From positions 1-21,762 of the IMG/VR virus record IMGVR_UViG_3300017762_000094: a stretch of DNA of 21,762 bases. One strand, written 5' to 3'. Positions 1-6,351 of the stretch are shown here, piece by piece; within the stretch, counting starts at the first letter, position 1, and each line of letters starts with the position of its first letter. Position numbers and translations under genes: made by a program. The notes under the pieces were generated by a model. The model searched no databases. It saw nothing but the letters and a program-made list of their open reading frames with translations, and was not told the origin of the DNA. The DNA comes from a virus.

Positions 1-780
1 ACTCGTTCACTTCTGGAGGAGCGCAACATTGACACCAGCCGTTTTGTGGTGATGAATGTTGTTACGATTGAAGAGTTTAGAGTCAAAGCACTTCAGTCTG
101 TAGATAAATATATGAAACTGGATAAGGCTGATCGCCAGCCCATGATGTTCGTTCTTGACTCTCTTGGAATGTTATCCACAGAGAAGGAAATTGGAGACGC
201 CTTGATTGATAAACAAGTCAAGGACATGACGAAATCACAACTCGTCAAGGGCGCTTTTAGAATGTTAACACTCAAATTAGGACAAGCTGATGTTCCACTC
301 ATTGTTACCAATCACACTTATGATGTCATCGGAGCTTACGTTCCAACTAAAGAAATGGGAGGGGGTTCGGGACTCAAGTACGCTGCAAGTTCAATCATTT
401 ATCTCAGCAAGAAGAAAGAGAAGGATGGAAAAGAAATCATTGGCAACATTATCCGCGCAAAGACTGCTAAGTCGCGTCTAAGTAAAGAAAACCAACAAGT
501 TGAAGTGAGACTTTATTATGATGAGAGAGGACTCGACACCTACTACGGACTCCTGGAACTTGGAGAGAAAGGTGGGCTTTGGAAGAACGTGGCAGGGCGT
601 TACGAGATGGATGGCAAGAAGGTTTATGCCAAAGCAATCCTTGCAGATCCAGAAAAATACTTTACACCAGAAGTACTCGACAAGTTGGATGCAGTCGCAA
701 AGCGAGTGTTCTCTTACGGAGGAGGAGATAAGGTTCTGGATGGAGGAGTTTCCGAGCCTGACGAAGAAGGAGATAGTTGA
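1..780 (+). CDS. uvsX: UvsX RecA-like recombinase, 3' part
   Basis: This is the C-terminal 259 residues of the T4-type RecA-family recombinase, which coats single-stranded DNA and drives strand exchange for recombination-dependent replication and repair. The frame is open from base 1, so the ATG at 46 is internal and the true start lies upstream; T4 UvsX has about 390 residues. A Walker B strand (PMMFVLDSLG, visible residues 47-56) is followed by a conserved NHTYD segment and the glycine-rich loop GGGSGLKYAAS, which matches the DNA-binding L2 region of UvsX. The P-loop is outside the window. The C-terminus is acidic (EPDEEGDS), as in many RecA-like proteins. The 2OG oxygenase and gp41 helicase follow in the same direction, the replication-block arrangement of T4-like cyanophages. 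Confidence 0.95.
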   Translation, partial: TRSLLEERNIDTSRFVVMNVVTIEEFRVKALQSVDKYMKLDKADRQPMMFVLDSLGMLSTEKEIGDALIDKQVKDMTKSQLVKGAFRMLTLKLGQADVPLIVTNHTYDVIGAYVPTKEMGGGSGLKYAASSIIYLSKKKEKDGKEIIGNIIRAKTAKSRLSKENQQVEVRLYYDERGLDTYYGLLELGEKGGLWKNVAGRYEMDGKKVYAKAILADPEKYFTPEVLDKLDAVAKRVFSYGGGDKVLDGGVSEPDEEGDS

Positions 781-818
781 GATCTTAGAAGTAACTGACA
801 TGTATTGTAATCACAACG

Positions 819-1352
819 ATGCTTGCTGATTTTATAAAGGTTTATGATGCTCTTGACACTGAATATTGTCGTGGCATCATAAACTTATTTGAACATAATG
901 AAACTCACCATGTTCGTAATGACAACATGGTTCAGTGTTTCACTGAATGGAATCTAACACATTACTGTCCAGATTCAATTCAGCATGGATTCAGTAACAT
1001 TATTATTGATGTGATTGACAAATACAAGGCAGATGTGCCAGAATGTAGATATTTCCCAGAACAATTAGCATTGGAAGAGTTTAGAGTGAAGAGATATGTT
1101 GCTAACACAGGTGAACAGTTCAACTGGCACGTTGATGTTGGTGACAATGTCTCATCTAAACGTTATCTCTCATTCCTCTTTTATCTGAATGACAACTTTG
1201 AAGGTGGTGAGACCATCTTTGATGGCACCACAATCAAACCAATCAAGGGTTCAGTCCTTGTCTTTCCACCAACCTGGCAGTATCCTCACAGAGGATGTCA
1301 GGTTAGTATGGGAAGTAAATATATTATGTCCACCTATTTGAATTACACTTAA
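819..1352 (+). CDS. 2OG-Fe(II) oxygenase (prolyl 4-hydroxylase-like)
   Basis: A 177-residue protein of the 2-oxoglutarate/Fe(II)-dependent dioxygenase superfamily, which couples decarboxylation of 2-oxoglutarate to oxidation of a protein, nucleic acid or small-molecule substrate. The iron facial triad is visible as H104-x-D106 (NWHVD) and H157 (YPHRG). K167 is placed to bind the 2-oxoglutarate carboxylate. The strands between them (RYLSFLFYLND, FEGGETIF, GSVLVFPP) are typical of the P4H subfamily. The start at 819 has no strong Shine-Dalgarno match. The stop overlaps the gp41 start (TAATG). Cyanomyoviruses commonly carry several P4H-like enzymes of unknown substrate, and its place between uvsX and gp41 suggests early or middle expression. 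The substrate cannot be inferred from sequence. Confidence 0.9.
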   Translation: MLADFIKVYDALDTEYCRGIINLFEHNETHHVRNDNMVQCFTEWNLTHYCPDSIQHGFSNIIIDVIDKYKADVPECRYFPEQLALEEFRVKRYVANTGEQFNWHVDVGDNVSSKRYLSFLFYLNDNFEGGETIFDGTTIKPIKGSVLVFPPTWQYPHRGCQVSMGSKYIMSTYLNYT

Positions 1353-2740
1353 TGCTTTCCCAGATTGAAACAACAATTCTGAGAGGATTGATCTACAATG
1401 AAACTTACACCAGGAAAGTCCTTCCATATGTTAAGGACACTTACTTTGAGACGTCCACTGGACGCACTTTATATCAATTCTGTAAGGAATACTTTATGGA
1501 ATATGGGACTTGCGCGACAAAGGAAGTTATCGCCATCAGGATTGAAAACACTGTTGGACTCAACGAAGACGAATTCCAACTCCTTGGACAAACAGCAGAA
1601 TCAATCTTCGTTGATGAGCAAATTGATCAGCAGGTGGACTTTCTAGTCAATGAGACTGAGAAGTGGTGTAAGGAGAGAGCAGTTTATCTCGCTCTCTTAG
1701 AATCAATCTCCATCCATGAGGGTGATGGTAAGACATCAAGAGACTCTATTCCCTTATTGTTATCTGAAGCTCTTGGTGTTTCATTTGACTCTCACGTTGG
1801 ACATGAATATCTTGCAGACTACCAAGAACGATATGACTTTTATCACTTAAAGGAAGAACGAACAAGCTTTGGACTCGAATACTTTGACAAAATCACAAAA
1901 GGTGGTATCCCTAATAAAACTCTCAACATCGCACTTGCTGGTACAGGTGTCGGCAAGTCTCTATTCATGTGCAGCTTTGCTAGCTCGCTCCTCCTTCAAG
2001 GGAAGAACGTTCTGTATATCACAGCTGAGATGGCAGAGGAAAGAATTGCAGAGAGAATTGATGCCAACCTTCTTAACACGAATCTTCAGGACATAACTGA
2101 GATTCCACGTCCCATGTTTGAAACTAAGATAACTAACTTACAGAAGAAGACGCAAGGCAAGCTCTTCATCAAAGAATATCCAACAGCTTCAGCACATGCA
2201 GGACACTTCGATGCACTCATCAGCGAATTGCAACTTAAACAAAATTTCAAACCTGATGTGGTTTTTGTTGACTATCTCAATATATGCATCTCTAGTCGGT
2301 ATAGTGCTGGTTCCAACGTCAATTCTTATACTGTTGTCAAGGCTATTGCCGAAGAACTTCGAGGTTTAGCAGGTAAACACAACGTTCCTGTTATCTCCGC
2401 TACACAAACAACTCGTTCTGGTTTCTCTTCATCTGATGTCACTCTCACTGATACGTCTGAGTCTTTTGGCTTACCTGCTACTGCCGACTTTATGTTTGCT
2501 CTTATTTCTAACGATGAGCTCGAAGCGATGGGTCAAATAATGGTTAAACAACTTAAGAATCGTTATAATGACACTTCAGTTCATCGTAAGTTCGTGGTTG
2601 GAATCGATAGAGCAAAGATGAGACTCTATGATGTTGAGCAATCAGCACAAGAGGATGTACTTGACTCTGAACCCGAATTCAAATATAATGACGAGAAACC
2701 TAAGTTCTCACCTAAATCCTTTGCTGACTTCTCTTTCTAA
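1352..2740 (+). CDS. 41: Replicative DNA helicase, gp41 (DnaB family)
   Basis: This 462-residue hexameric 5'-to-3' helicase unwinds the fork and works with gp61 primase as the primosome. T4 gp41 is about 475 residues, so this copy is complete. The N-terminal half (1-150) is the helical primase-interaction domain. A RecA-like motor follows, with Walker A GTGVGKS at 197-203, Walker B PDVVFVDYLN near 302-311, a SATQTTRSG segment, and a C-terminal segment VGIDRAKMRLYD. The start overlaps the oxygenase stop by one base and its stop overlaps the next start by one base, so translation is probably coupled. The primase partner begins at 21367, about 18.6 kb downstream, with accessory genes between them. 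Confidence 0.95.
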   Translation: MLSQIETTILRGLIYNETYTRKVLPYVKDTYFETSTGRTLYQFCKEYFMEYGTCATKEVIAIRIENTVGLNEDEFQLLGQTAESIFVDEQIDQQVDFLVNETEKWCKERAVYLALLESISIHEGDGKTSRDSIPLLLSEALGVSFDSHVGHEYLADYQERYDFYHLKEERTSFGLEYFDKITKGGIPNKTLNIALAGTGVGKSLFMCSFASSLLLQGKNVLYITAEMAEERIAERIDANLLNTNLQDITEIPRPMFETKITNLQKKTQGKLFIKEYPTASAHAGHFDALISELQLKQNFKPDVVFVDYLNICISSRYSAGSNVNSYTVVKAIAEELRGLAGKHNVPVISATQTTRSGFSSSDVTLTDTSESFGLPATADFMFALISNDELEAMGQIMVKQLKNRYNDTSVHRKFVVGIDRAKMRLYDVEQSAQEDVLDSEPEFKYNDEKPKFSPKSFADFSF

Positions 2741-3018
2741 TGGGACTAACAACTAAAAAATTACAATCAGAACTCGTGGTTCAAGATGAACCACATTATT
2801 ATGAACTGAGAGATTCTCGTGGTAATCTTGTTCGTTGTTGTGGTTCTGCCACTGACGTAAACAAGGTATTACCTCTGTTTCCTGGTTGTACCTACCATAA
2901 GGTGTATTACAACATCCCAGACACAGTTGATGTGTCACACACTAATATAGGTGAGGAACTCACACTTCCTTCCCAACAAATCCTACCCCAATCTGAATTA
3001 GAACCCCTAGATCTATGA
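2740..3018 (+). CDS. Small conserved-looking protein, unknown
   Basis: A 92-residue protein I do not recognise. It starts at the TAATG overlap with gp41 and ends in an ATGA overlap with mazG, so it is translationally embedded in the replication operon and is probably a real gene. The first 60 residues look like a small alpha/beta fold (HYYELRDSRGNLVRCCG, then TYHKVYYNIPDTVD). The last 25 residues are rich in Pro, Gln, Leu and Glu and probably flexible. Adjacent cysteines (CC) lie in the middle, but no metal-binding pattern is evident. There is no signal peptide or membrane segment. Its position directly after gp41 suggests a replication-associated accessory role, but that is inference from context only. 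Confidence 0.7.
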   Translation: MGLTTKKLQSELVVQDEPHYYELRDSRGNLVRCCGSATDVNKVLPLFPGCTYHKVYYNIPDTVDVSHTNIGEELTLPSQQILPQSELEPLDL

Positions 3019-3425
3019 CTAAGAAAGTTGACTTTAAGAAATACAGTAAGTTCGTCGATGCTGTTACTAGTGACGAGTCTCGTGACTTCGTCGCTCTCAG
3101 CGATCGCCTGGTTTCACTGGATGAGAAGGGTGCTAATATTGAACGCCTGATGACAGGAGCCATTGGACTCAACGCAGAAGGTGGTGAGGTGATGGAAATC
3201 GTCAAGAAGATGGTGTTCCAAGGTAAACCATGGAATGATGAGACCAAGTATCACCTGAAGAGAGAACTGGGTGATTGTATGTGGTATATCATGCAGTGTC
3301 TGATTGCTCTTGATTCCTCTGTTGAAGAGATTGTCGACATGAATGTCGAGAAACTCAAAGCCCGTTATCCTGGCGGTGAGTTTGATGCGTTTTACAGCGA
3401 AAACCGACAAGAAGGAGACTTATGA
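3015..3425 (+). CDS. mazG: MazG-like nucleotide pyrophosphohydrolase
   Basis: A 136-residue all-helical NTP pyrophosphohydrolase. The family hydrolyses (d)NTPs to monophosphates with Mg2+; the cyanophage form is often discussed as shaping host nucleotide or alarmone pools, although its substrate is debated. The metal-binding signature is present: N-A-E55-G-G-E58-V-M-E61 on one helix, then R-E84-L-G-D87-C-M-W-Y on the next (the ExxE...ExxD pattern). The size fits the single-domain phage MazG rather than the double-domain bacterial enzyme. The start overlaps the previous stop (ATGA at 3015) and the stop overlaps the next start (ATGA at 3422), placing it in the middle of a translationally coupled run. 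Confidence 0.92.
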   Translation: MTKKVDFKKYSKFVDAVTSDESRDFVALSDRLVSLDEKGANIERLMTGAIGLNAEGGEVMEIVKKMVFQGKPWNDETKYHLKRELGDCMWYIMQCLIALDSSVEEIVDMNVEKLKARYPGGEFDAFYSENRQEGDL

Positions 3426-3664
3426 AACAGATTGTCATCTATTCTAATAACAACATTGAGTCTGACAGGGCAATGAGTTACCTCTTTAGACAAGAGGGTG
3501 ACTTATGTGTCCTGTATTTGGACAGAGACTTCACAATGAAACAATTTGTGAGTGAGTTTGGAGAACAAGCAGAGTTCCCACAGATTGCTGTGGGTTCTCG
3601 TCATATTGGCGGACTAAAAGAAGCATTGAACTATTATGAGCGACACATCACCAATATCGGATGA
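3422..3664 (+). CDS. Glutaredoxin-fold protein lacking the CxxC
   Basis: An 80-residue protein with glutaredoxin/thioredoxin-fold features: an initial strand KQIVIYS, a strand CVLYLDRDF, the conserved cis-proline segment FPQIAVG, and the HIGGLKEAL turn-helix that contacts glutathione in true glutaredoxins. The active-site segment that should read C-P-x-C (IYSKPNCPYC in typical enzymes) is replaced by IYSNNNIESD, so neither catalytic cysteine is present. The only cysteine, about residue 29, is in a strand. It is therefore unlikely to be a dithiol reductase and may be a structural or binding module. It is coupled to mazG by an ATGA overlap. The fold assignment rests on motif resemblance; I am fairly sure of the gene and moderately sure of the fold. 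Confidence 0.8.
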   Translation: MKQIVIYSNNNIESDRAMSYLFRQEGDLCVLYLDRDFTMKQFVSEFGEQAEFPQIAVGSRHIGGLKEALNYYERHITNIG

Positions 3665-3824
3665 TCAAGCCTGGTATGAGGCTGTCTCCTGTATAAAGAA
3701 GTTGAATGAGAAGTTGGGAGGTAAGTTTACTTCTCAACTATGTACAGATCACTCAGGACGAGTGTCTCGAAAACTTATACTTGAATTGAGTGTTGAATCT
3801 GAGAAAATTGTGAATCCTGAGTGA
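3636..3824 (+). CDS. Small hypothetical protein
   Basis: A 62-residue open frame starting inside the glutaredoxin-like gene (29-base overlap) and ending at the hairpin that closes the replication block. No family is recognised. It contains an amphipathic helix (WYEAVSCIKKLNEKLG) and a strand-like segment (SRKLILELSVESEKI). No other in-frame ATG lies downstream, so if the gene is real the start is 3636. The ribosome-binding site is weak. The overlap with the upstream gene and its position before the hairpin favour a real last gene of the operon, but the short length leaves doubt. Confidence 0.55.
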   Translation: MSDTSPISDDQAWYEAVSCIKKLNEKLGGKFTSQLCTDHSGRVSRKLILELSVESEKIVNPE

Positions 3825-3846
3825 GAATTTCTAACAGGATTCTCAC
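3821..3846 (+). terminator. Hairpin at end of replication block
   Basis: A perfect 8-bp inverted repeat, GTGAGAAT (3821-3828) and ATTCTCAC (3839-3846), with a 10-base loop, overlaps the stop codon of the preceding small gene. A competing pairing GAATCCT (3812-3818) with AGGATTC (3836-3842) is also possible. No T-tract follows, so it is not a canonical intrinsic terminator. It may be a processing or weak termination site, or protect the 3' end of the upstream message. It separates the replication genes from the separately promoted pilin cassette. Confidence 0.5.
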
Positions 3847-3856
3847 CAAAATCTTC

Positions 3857-3885
3857 TTGAAATAGGACTCCAGGTGTCATAAGAT
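3857..3885 (+). promoter_or_regulatory. Sigma70-type promoter of the pilin cassette
   Basis: TTGAAA (3857-3862), a 17-base spacer, then TAAGAT (3880-3885). This matches the bacterial consensus at 5 of 6 and 4 of 6 positions. It lies in the only sizeable intergenic gap of the first 5 kb, just after the hairpin and 46 bases before the prepilin ATG. The mRNA leader contains a purine-rich GAGGAAGGAAAGGAAA run. Confidence 0.6.
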
Positions 3886-3931
3886 ATAGAGGAAGGAAAG
3901 GAAATTACCTTTTCACTATCTAAACATCAAA

Positions 3932-4336
3932 ATGACTTCGTTTCAATCCAATCTTCTTCGACGTATCTCTTCTAAGAAAGGTCGCAAGCAAAACGGATTC
4001 ACCCTCATTGAATTGATGGTGGTCGTTGCAATCGTTGGCATCCTGTCGGCTGTCGGTTTGCCTGAGTTGACCAAAGCACAAGACAAAGCAAAGGACAACG
4101 TCGCTGTAGCTACTCTCACTAACGCTGCTAAAGAATGTGCTCTGTCACTCATCCTCAATGGTGATGACACTGACTACATCACTGATGAAACTGCCGGATC
4201 TGAAACTGGTTGGGCAGCACAGGGTGTTACTGGCACCTGTGATGCTGATGAAGTCCTAACAGTTGAATCTGAGACTGAAGCTGAGTGGACTATCACATTC
4301 GTTGGCTCCACTCCTGGCACAGCAGTAAAGAGTTGA
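3932..4336 (+). CDS. Type IV prepilin-like protein (PilA/GspG-like)
   Basis: A 134-residue protein with a complete class-III (type IV pilin) signal: a basic leader of 22 residues (RRISSKKGRKQNG), cleavage after G22, then F23-T-L-I-E27-L, with the conserved Glu at mature position 5 and a hydrophobic helix MVVVAIVGILSAVGLPEL. The methylation and cleavage site GFTLIE is the substrate of the cellular prepilin peptidase (PilD). The mature protein would be 112 residues, small for a major pilin, with two cysteines (C69 and C103) that could form the pilin disulfide. The segment AKECA after the helix resembles, from memory, marine picocyanobacterial pilins, so a host origin is likely (inference). The gene has its own promoter and is followed after one base by a second pilin-like gene. 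A role in the phage particle itself is less likely but not excluded. Confidence 0.85.
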   Translation: MTSFQSNLLRRISSKKGRKQNGFTLIELMVVVAIVGILSAVGLPELTKAQDKAKDNVAVATLTNAAKECALSLILNGDDTDYITDETAGSETGWAAQGVTGTCDADEVLTVESETEAEWTITFVGSTPGTAVKS

Positions 4337-4337
4337 T

Positions 4338-4910
4338 ATGAACTTAGCATCCACTATTGTAGGGGTTGCCATCATGGGGGCTTCGGCTCCCTCTATGATG
4401 CAAATGTCAATCGCACCCTATGAAGCTCAAATTAGAGCAAAGAATCTAGGTATTGCTGAGACATCAGCAGTTGTCTATGCTGCTACCTATGAGGGTGGTA
4501 TCGACATACCTGGCAACACTGACACTTGTGTGTCTAGTGAGCGTGAGGACACTATGAACGCCTTTAGCGTCACTTGCACTCACGGCACTGGCAAGTATGT
4601 CCAGTCTGTCACTCGTGCATTCCGTCTTGCTGTTCCTGATAAAGAACTAGACAGCACTGGTGATAGTATGTCTGGCAGAACATTTGCTTATGAGACACCA
4701 ACACGGTTCTCGGGACACTCCTGCCCATACTATGATGAGTGGGGAACAAACGGTTACAATGACCAATACTATGAGGCACAAAACGGCGCTTGCATCCCCT
4801 TACCAGTGTGGACACAGACTGCTTATCAGTTCTCTAATCCTGATGCTTGGCTGTACGACGTGAACAACTACAATGGATGGGGTCATCACCCAGACTATGA
4901 TAATGGTTAA
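4338..4910 (+). CDS. Pilin-like/secreted protein, partner of the prepilin
   Basis: A 190-residue protein starting one base after the prepilin stop (TGATATG), so almost certainly co-translated. The N-terminus is an uncharged hydrophobic helix (STIVGVAIMGASAPSMMQMS, residues 5-24) followed by an amphipathic stretch (YEAQIRAKNLGIAETSAVVY) that looks like the stalk helix of minor pilins. It lacks the basic leader, the Gly cleavage site and the Glu-5 of true prepilins. The rest holds four cysteines (C64, C80, C129, C152), enough for two disulfides, and a C-terminal third rich in Tyr, Trp, Asn and Gly, all consistent with an extracytoplasmic protein. It could be a minor pilin, a pilus-tip adhesin, or a membrane-anchored secreted protein. 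The gene is certain; the role is inferred from its neighbour. Confidence 0.75.
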   Translation: MNLASTIVGVAIMGASAPSMMQMSIAPYEAQIRAKNLGIAETSAVVYAATYEGGIDIPGNTDTCVSSEREDTMNAFSVTCTHGTGKYVQSVTRAFRLAVPDKELDSTGDSMSGRTFAYETPTRFSGHSCPYYDEWGTNGYNDQYYEAQNGACIPLPVWTQTAYQFSNPDAWLYDVNNYNGWGHHPDYDNG

Positions 4911-5082
4911 TCCCTTTAAATTCCTGAAAGAAGAATGGGAAGACTTCTGGTATAAGTATTCAGACGAACGAATTGAACTTGCCAGGGAAAGACTGGCAGT
5001 TCATCGTCTGAACTTAGAGGGTAAATGTGAATTCAATCCATACACAGAACCCGATAGCGATTGGTACAAATTTGTTCCTTGA
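4903..5082 (+). CDS. Small hypothetical protein
   Basis: A 59-residue protein starting at the ATG at 4903, which overlaps the end of the preceding gene by 8 bases. An upstream in-frame ATG at 4873 would give 69 residues but lies deeper inside the previous gene. The protein is rich in charged and aromatic residues (NPFKFLKEEWEDFWYKYSDE, then a helix ELARERLAVHRL) and is probably a soluble helical protein. There is no membrane segment or signal peptide, and the family is not recognised. It closes the pilin cassette and its last bases overlap the -35 box of the next promoter. Confidence 0.55.
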   Translation: MVNPFKFLKEEWEDFWYKYSDERIELARERLAVHRLNLEGKCEFNPYTEPDSDWYKFVP

Positions 5083-5107
5083 CACCCCCTGTTACCTATG
5101 TTATAAT
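5079..5107 (+). promoter_or_regulatory. Consensus sigma70 promoter (TTGACA-17-TATAAT)
   Basis: TTGACA (5079-5084), a 17-base spacer and TATAAT (5102-5107): both hexamers are perfect matches to the bacterial housekeeping consensus. The -10 box sits in the loop of the hairpin at 5087-5123 and overlaps a T4-type late motif at 5105-5112, so host sigma and phage late sigma could both initiate here. The -35 box overlaps the end of the preceding small gene. Confidence 0.85.
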
Positions 5108-5118
5108 AAATAGGTAAA
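5099..5118 (+). repeat. 20-bp promoter repeat, copy 1
   Basis: The 20 bases TGTTATAATAAATAGGTAAA are identical to 9591-9610. Each copy contains TATAAT overlapping ATAAATA and lies 12 bases upstream of a start codon. Confidence 0.9.
5105..5112 (+). promoter_or_regulatory. T4-type late promoter motif AATAAATA
   Basis: AATAAATA differs by one base from the T4 late consensus TATAAATA recognised by the gp55-class sigma factor. It ends 18 bases before the ATG at 5131, within the 17-21 base spacing seen for the other copies in this window. It sits in the loop of the hairpin at 5087-5123. Confidence 0.6.
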
Positions 5119-5130
5119 CAGGGAACACCC

Positions 5131-6324
5131 ATGGCAGTCAGAGGAAAGAATTTACACCTTGAACATCTGGAAGATGAGATTATTAATCTGGGATCAGAAG
5201 GTGGCAAACAAGCCATCAAGATTCTACGAGAAATGGGTAAGTTCTTGTCTGGCACAGGTGGAAATGTTAAGGTCACAACCAAGTGGGATGGTGCACCGGC
5301 TATCGTCTGTGGCACTGACCCTACTGATGGCAATTTCTTTGTCGGAACAAAGTCTGTCTTTGCAAAGAGTGAACCTAAGATATGCAAGAGCGAGGCAGAT
5401 GTCCAGAGACTCTACGATGGTGTCCTGGCTAAGAAACTCTCAGAATCTCTGAAACTTCTAAAAGATTGTAACATCAAAGGTGTGTTACAAGGTGACTTGA
5501 TGTTCACCGATGATAAAAAATTAGAAACCATTGATGGCGATAGGTTGATTTCATTTCGTCCTAACACCATCACTTATGCTGTGGATCCTAACTCAGACTT
5601 GGGCAAGAAGATTGATAAAGCTCAGTTAGGAATTGTATTCCACACAAAATACACTGGTGACACACTACCAGAGATGACATCATCCTTTGATGTCAAAGAT
5701 AACGACTATAATTCAAATAATAATGTGTGGATTGAGAAGGCAGAATTCAAAGACATTGGTGGTGTCGCTTCAATGACGATGTCAGAGAAGAACACTTATG
5801 ATTCTGCTGTGAACAAAGCAGAAGGTTCACTGAAGCAAGCATCTCGTGTCCTGGATATGATTCAGACAGGTAAGAAGAACCTTCAGATTGACACAGAGTT
5901 CAAGAAGTTCTTCAACAAATATGTGAAGTCAGGTAATAATATCCCGTCTGTTGACAGAGCTTATGATGATTTTATTGAGCATCTGACAGGTGAGTTTCAG
6001 AAAGCAATGGATAAAGTCAAGACTGACGCTGCTAAGACAAAGAAAGCAGTGGACTTGATGGAAAAGTTAGATAAGATGGAAAAAAACAAACAGGGATTCA
6101 AGATGGTCATTGCCTCTTATATGAATCTACAGGTTGCTAAGAACATTCTTGTTGGTAAAATGAAACGGGTTCAATCACTCCGTCTCTTTGTTGACATGGG
6201 TAATGGTGATTATAAAGTCACATCACCTGAAGGATTTGTTGGAATCAGTGGTAAGTCAGCAGTTAAGTTTATTGACAGGTTAGAGTTTGCTCGTCTCAAC
6301 TTTACAGTACCTAAGTCGTGGTAA
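5131..6324 (+). CDS. KxDG nucleotidyltransferase-like protein (resembles DUF6267)
   Basis: A 397-residue soluble protein of a family common in T4-like cyanophages, which I recall as DUF6267 (tentative). Its first 180 residues resemble covalent nucleotidyltransferases (RNA/DNA ligases, capping enzymes): K51-W-D-G-A-P-A like ligase motif I, GNFFVGTKSVF (67-77) like motif Ia, GVLQGDLMF (117-125) like motif III, and LGIVFHTKY (166-174) like motif IV but without the usual Glu. No clear motif V lysine pair was found, so activity is uncertain. The C-terminal half is helical and Lys/Glu-rich. Both an early and a late promoter precede it, with a hairpin that may hide its ribosome-binding site. No capsid-targeting peptide is obvious at its N-terminus. 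Confidence 0.85.
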   Translation: MAVRGKNLHLEHLEDEIINLGSEGGKQAIKILREMGKFLSGTGGNVKVTTKWDGAPAIVCGTDPTDGNFFVGTKSVFAKSEPKICKSEADVQRLYDGVLAKKLSESLKLLKDCNIKGVLQGDLMFTDDKKLETIDGDRLISFRPNTITYAVDPNSDLGKKIDKAQLGIVFHTKYTGDTLPEMTSSFDVKDNDYNSNNNVWIEKAEFKDIGGVASMTMSEKNTYDSAVNKAEGSLKQASRVLDMIQTGKKNLQIDTEFKKFFNKYVKSGNNIPSVDRAYDDFIEHLTGEFQKAMDKVKTDAAKTKKAVDLMEKLDKMEKNKQGFKMVIASYMNLQVAKNILVGKMKRVQSLRLFVDMGNGDYKVTSPEGFVGISGKSAVKFIDRLEFARLNFTVPKSW

Positions 6325-6332
6325 GATAAATA
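6325..6332 (+). promoter_or_regulatory. T4-type late promoter motif GATAAATA
   Basis: GATAAATA directly follows the stop of the previous gene and ends 19 bases before the ATG at 6352. ATAAC (6330-6334), overlapping its end, can pair with GTTAT (6349-6353), which contains the start of the ATG. This again places the promoter in the left arm and the translation start in the right arm, though this stem is weak. Confidence 0.55.
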
Positions 6333-6351
6333 ACTCTAAACCATAAGGGTT

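Larger units (their letters stand above)
5087..5123 (+). promoter_or_regulatory. Hairpin with promoter in its loop and RBS in its right arm
   Basis: The left arm CCCTGTTACCTAT (5087-5099) pairs with ATAGGTAAACAGGG (5110-5123) with one bulged A: 13 base pairs around a 10-base loop. The loop carries most of the TATAAT and AATAAATA promoter elements. The right arm ends in AGGG, the best ribosome-binding site for the ATG at 5131. Transcripts reading through from upstream would contain both arms and hide the site. Transcripts starting at the local promoters begin after the left arm and leave it open. T4 uses this logic for gene e and other late genes. Confidence 0.65.

Noticed and set aside
478-801. 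Minus-strand open frame of about 107 codons opposite uvsX
   Set aside because: It lies entirely opposite a well-supported recombinase gene, has no recognisable domain or ribosome-binding site, and no other gene in the window is on the minus strand.
777-808. Possible promoter TTGAGA...TGTATT before the 2OG oxygenase
   Set aside because: Only a weak -10 can be found at acceptable spacing; the gene fits better as part of the uvsX operon.
3932-4336. Prepilin-like gene as a lysogeny or bacterial chromosome fragment
   Set aside because: Phage replication genes flank it closely on the same strand and no attachment site, integrase or other bacterial gene is present; acquisition by the phage is simpler.
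5001-5387. Minus-strand open frame of about 128 codons across the 5079-5123 promoter region
   Set aside because: It runs antisense through two genes, the consensus promoter and the hairpin, and shows no motif.
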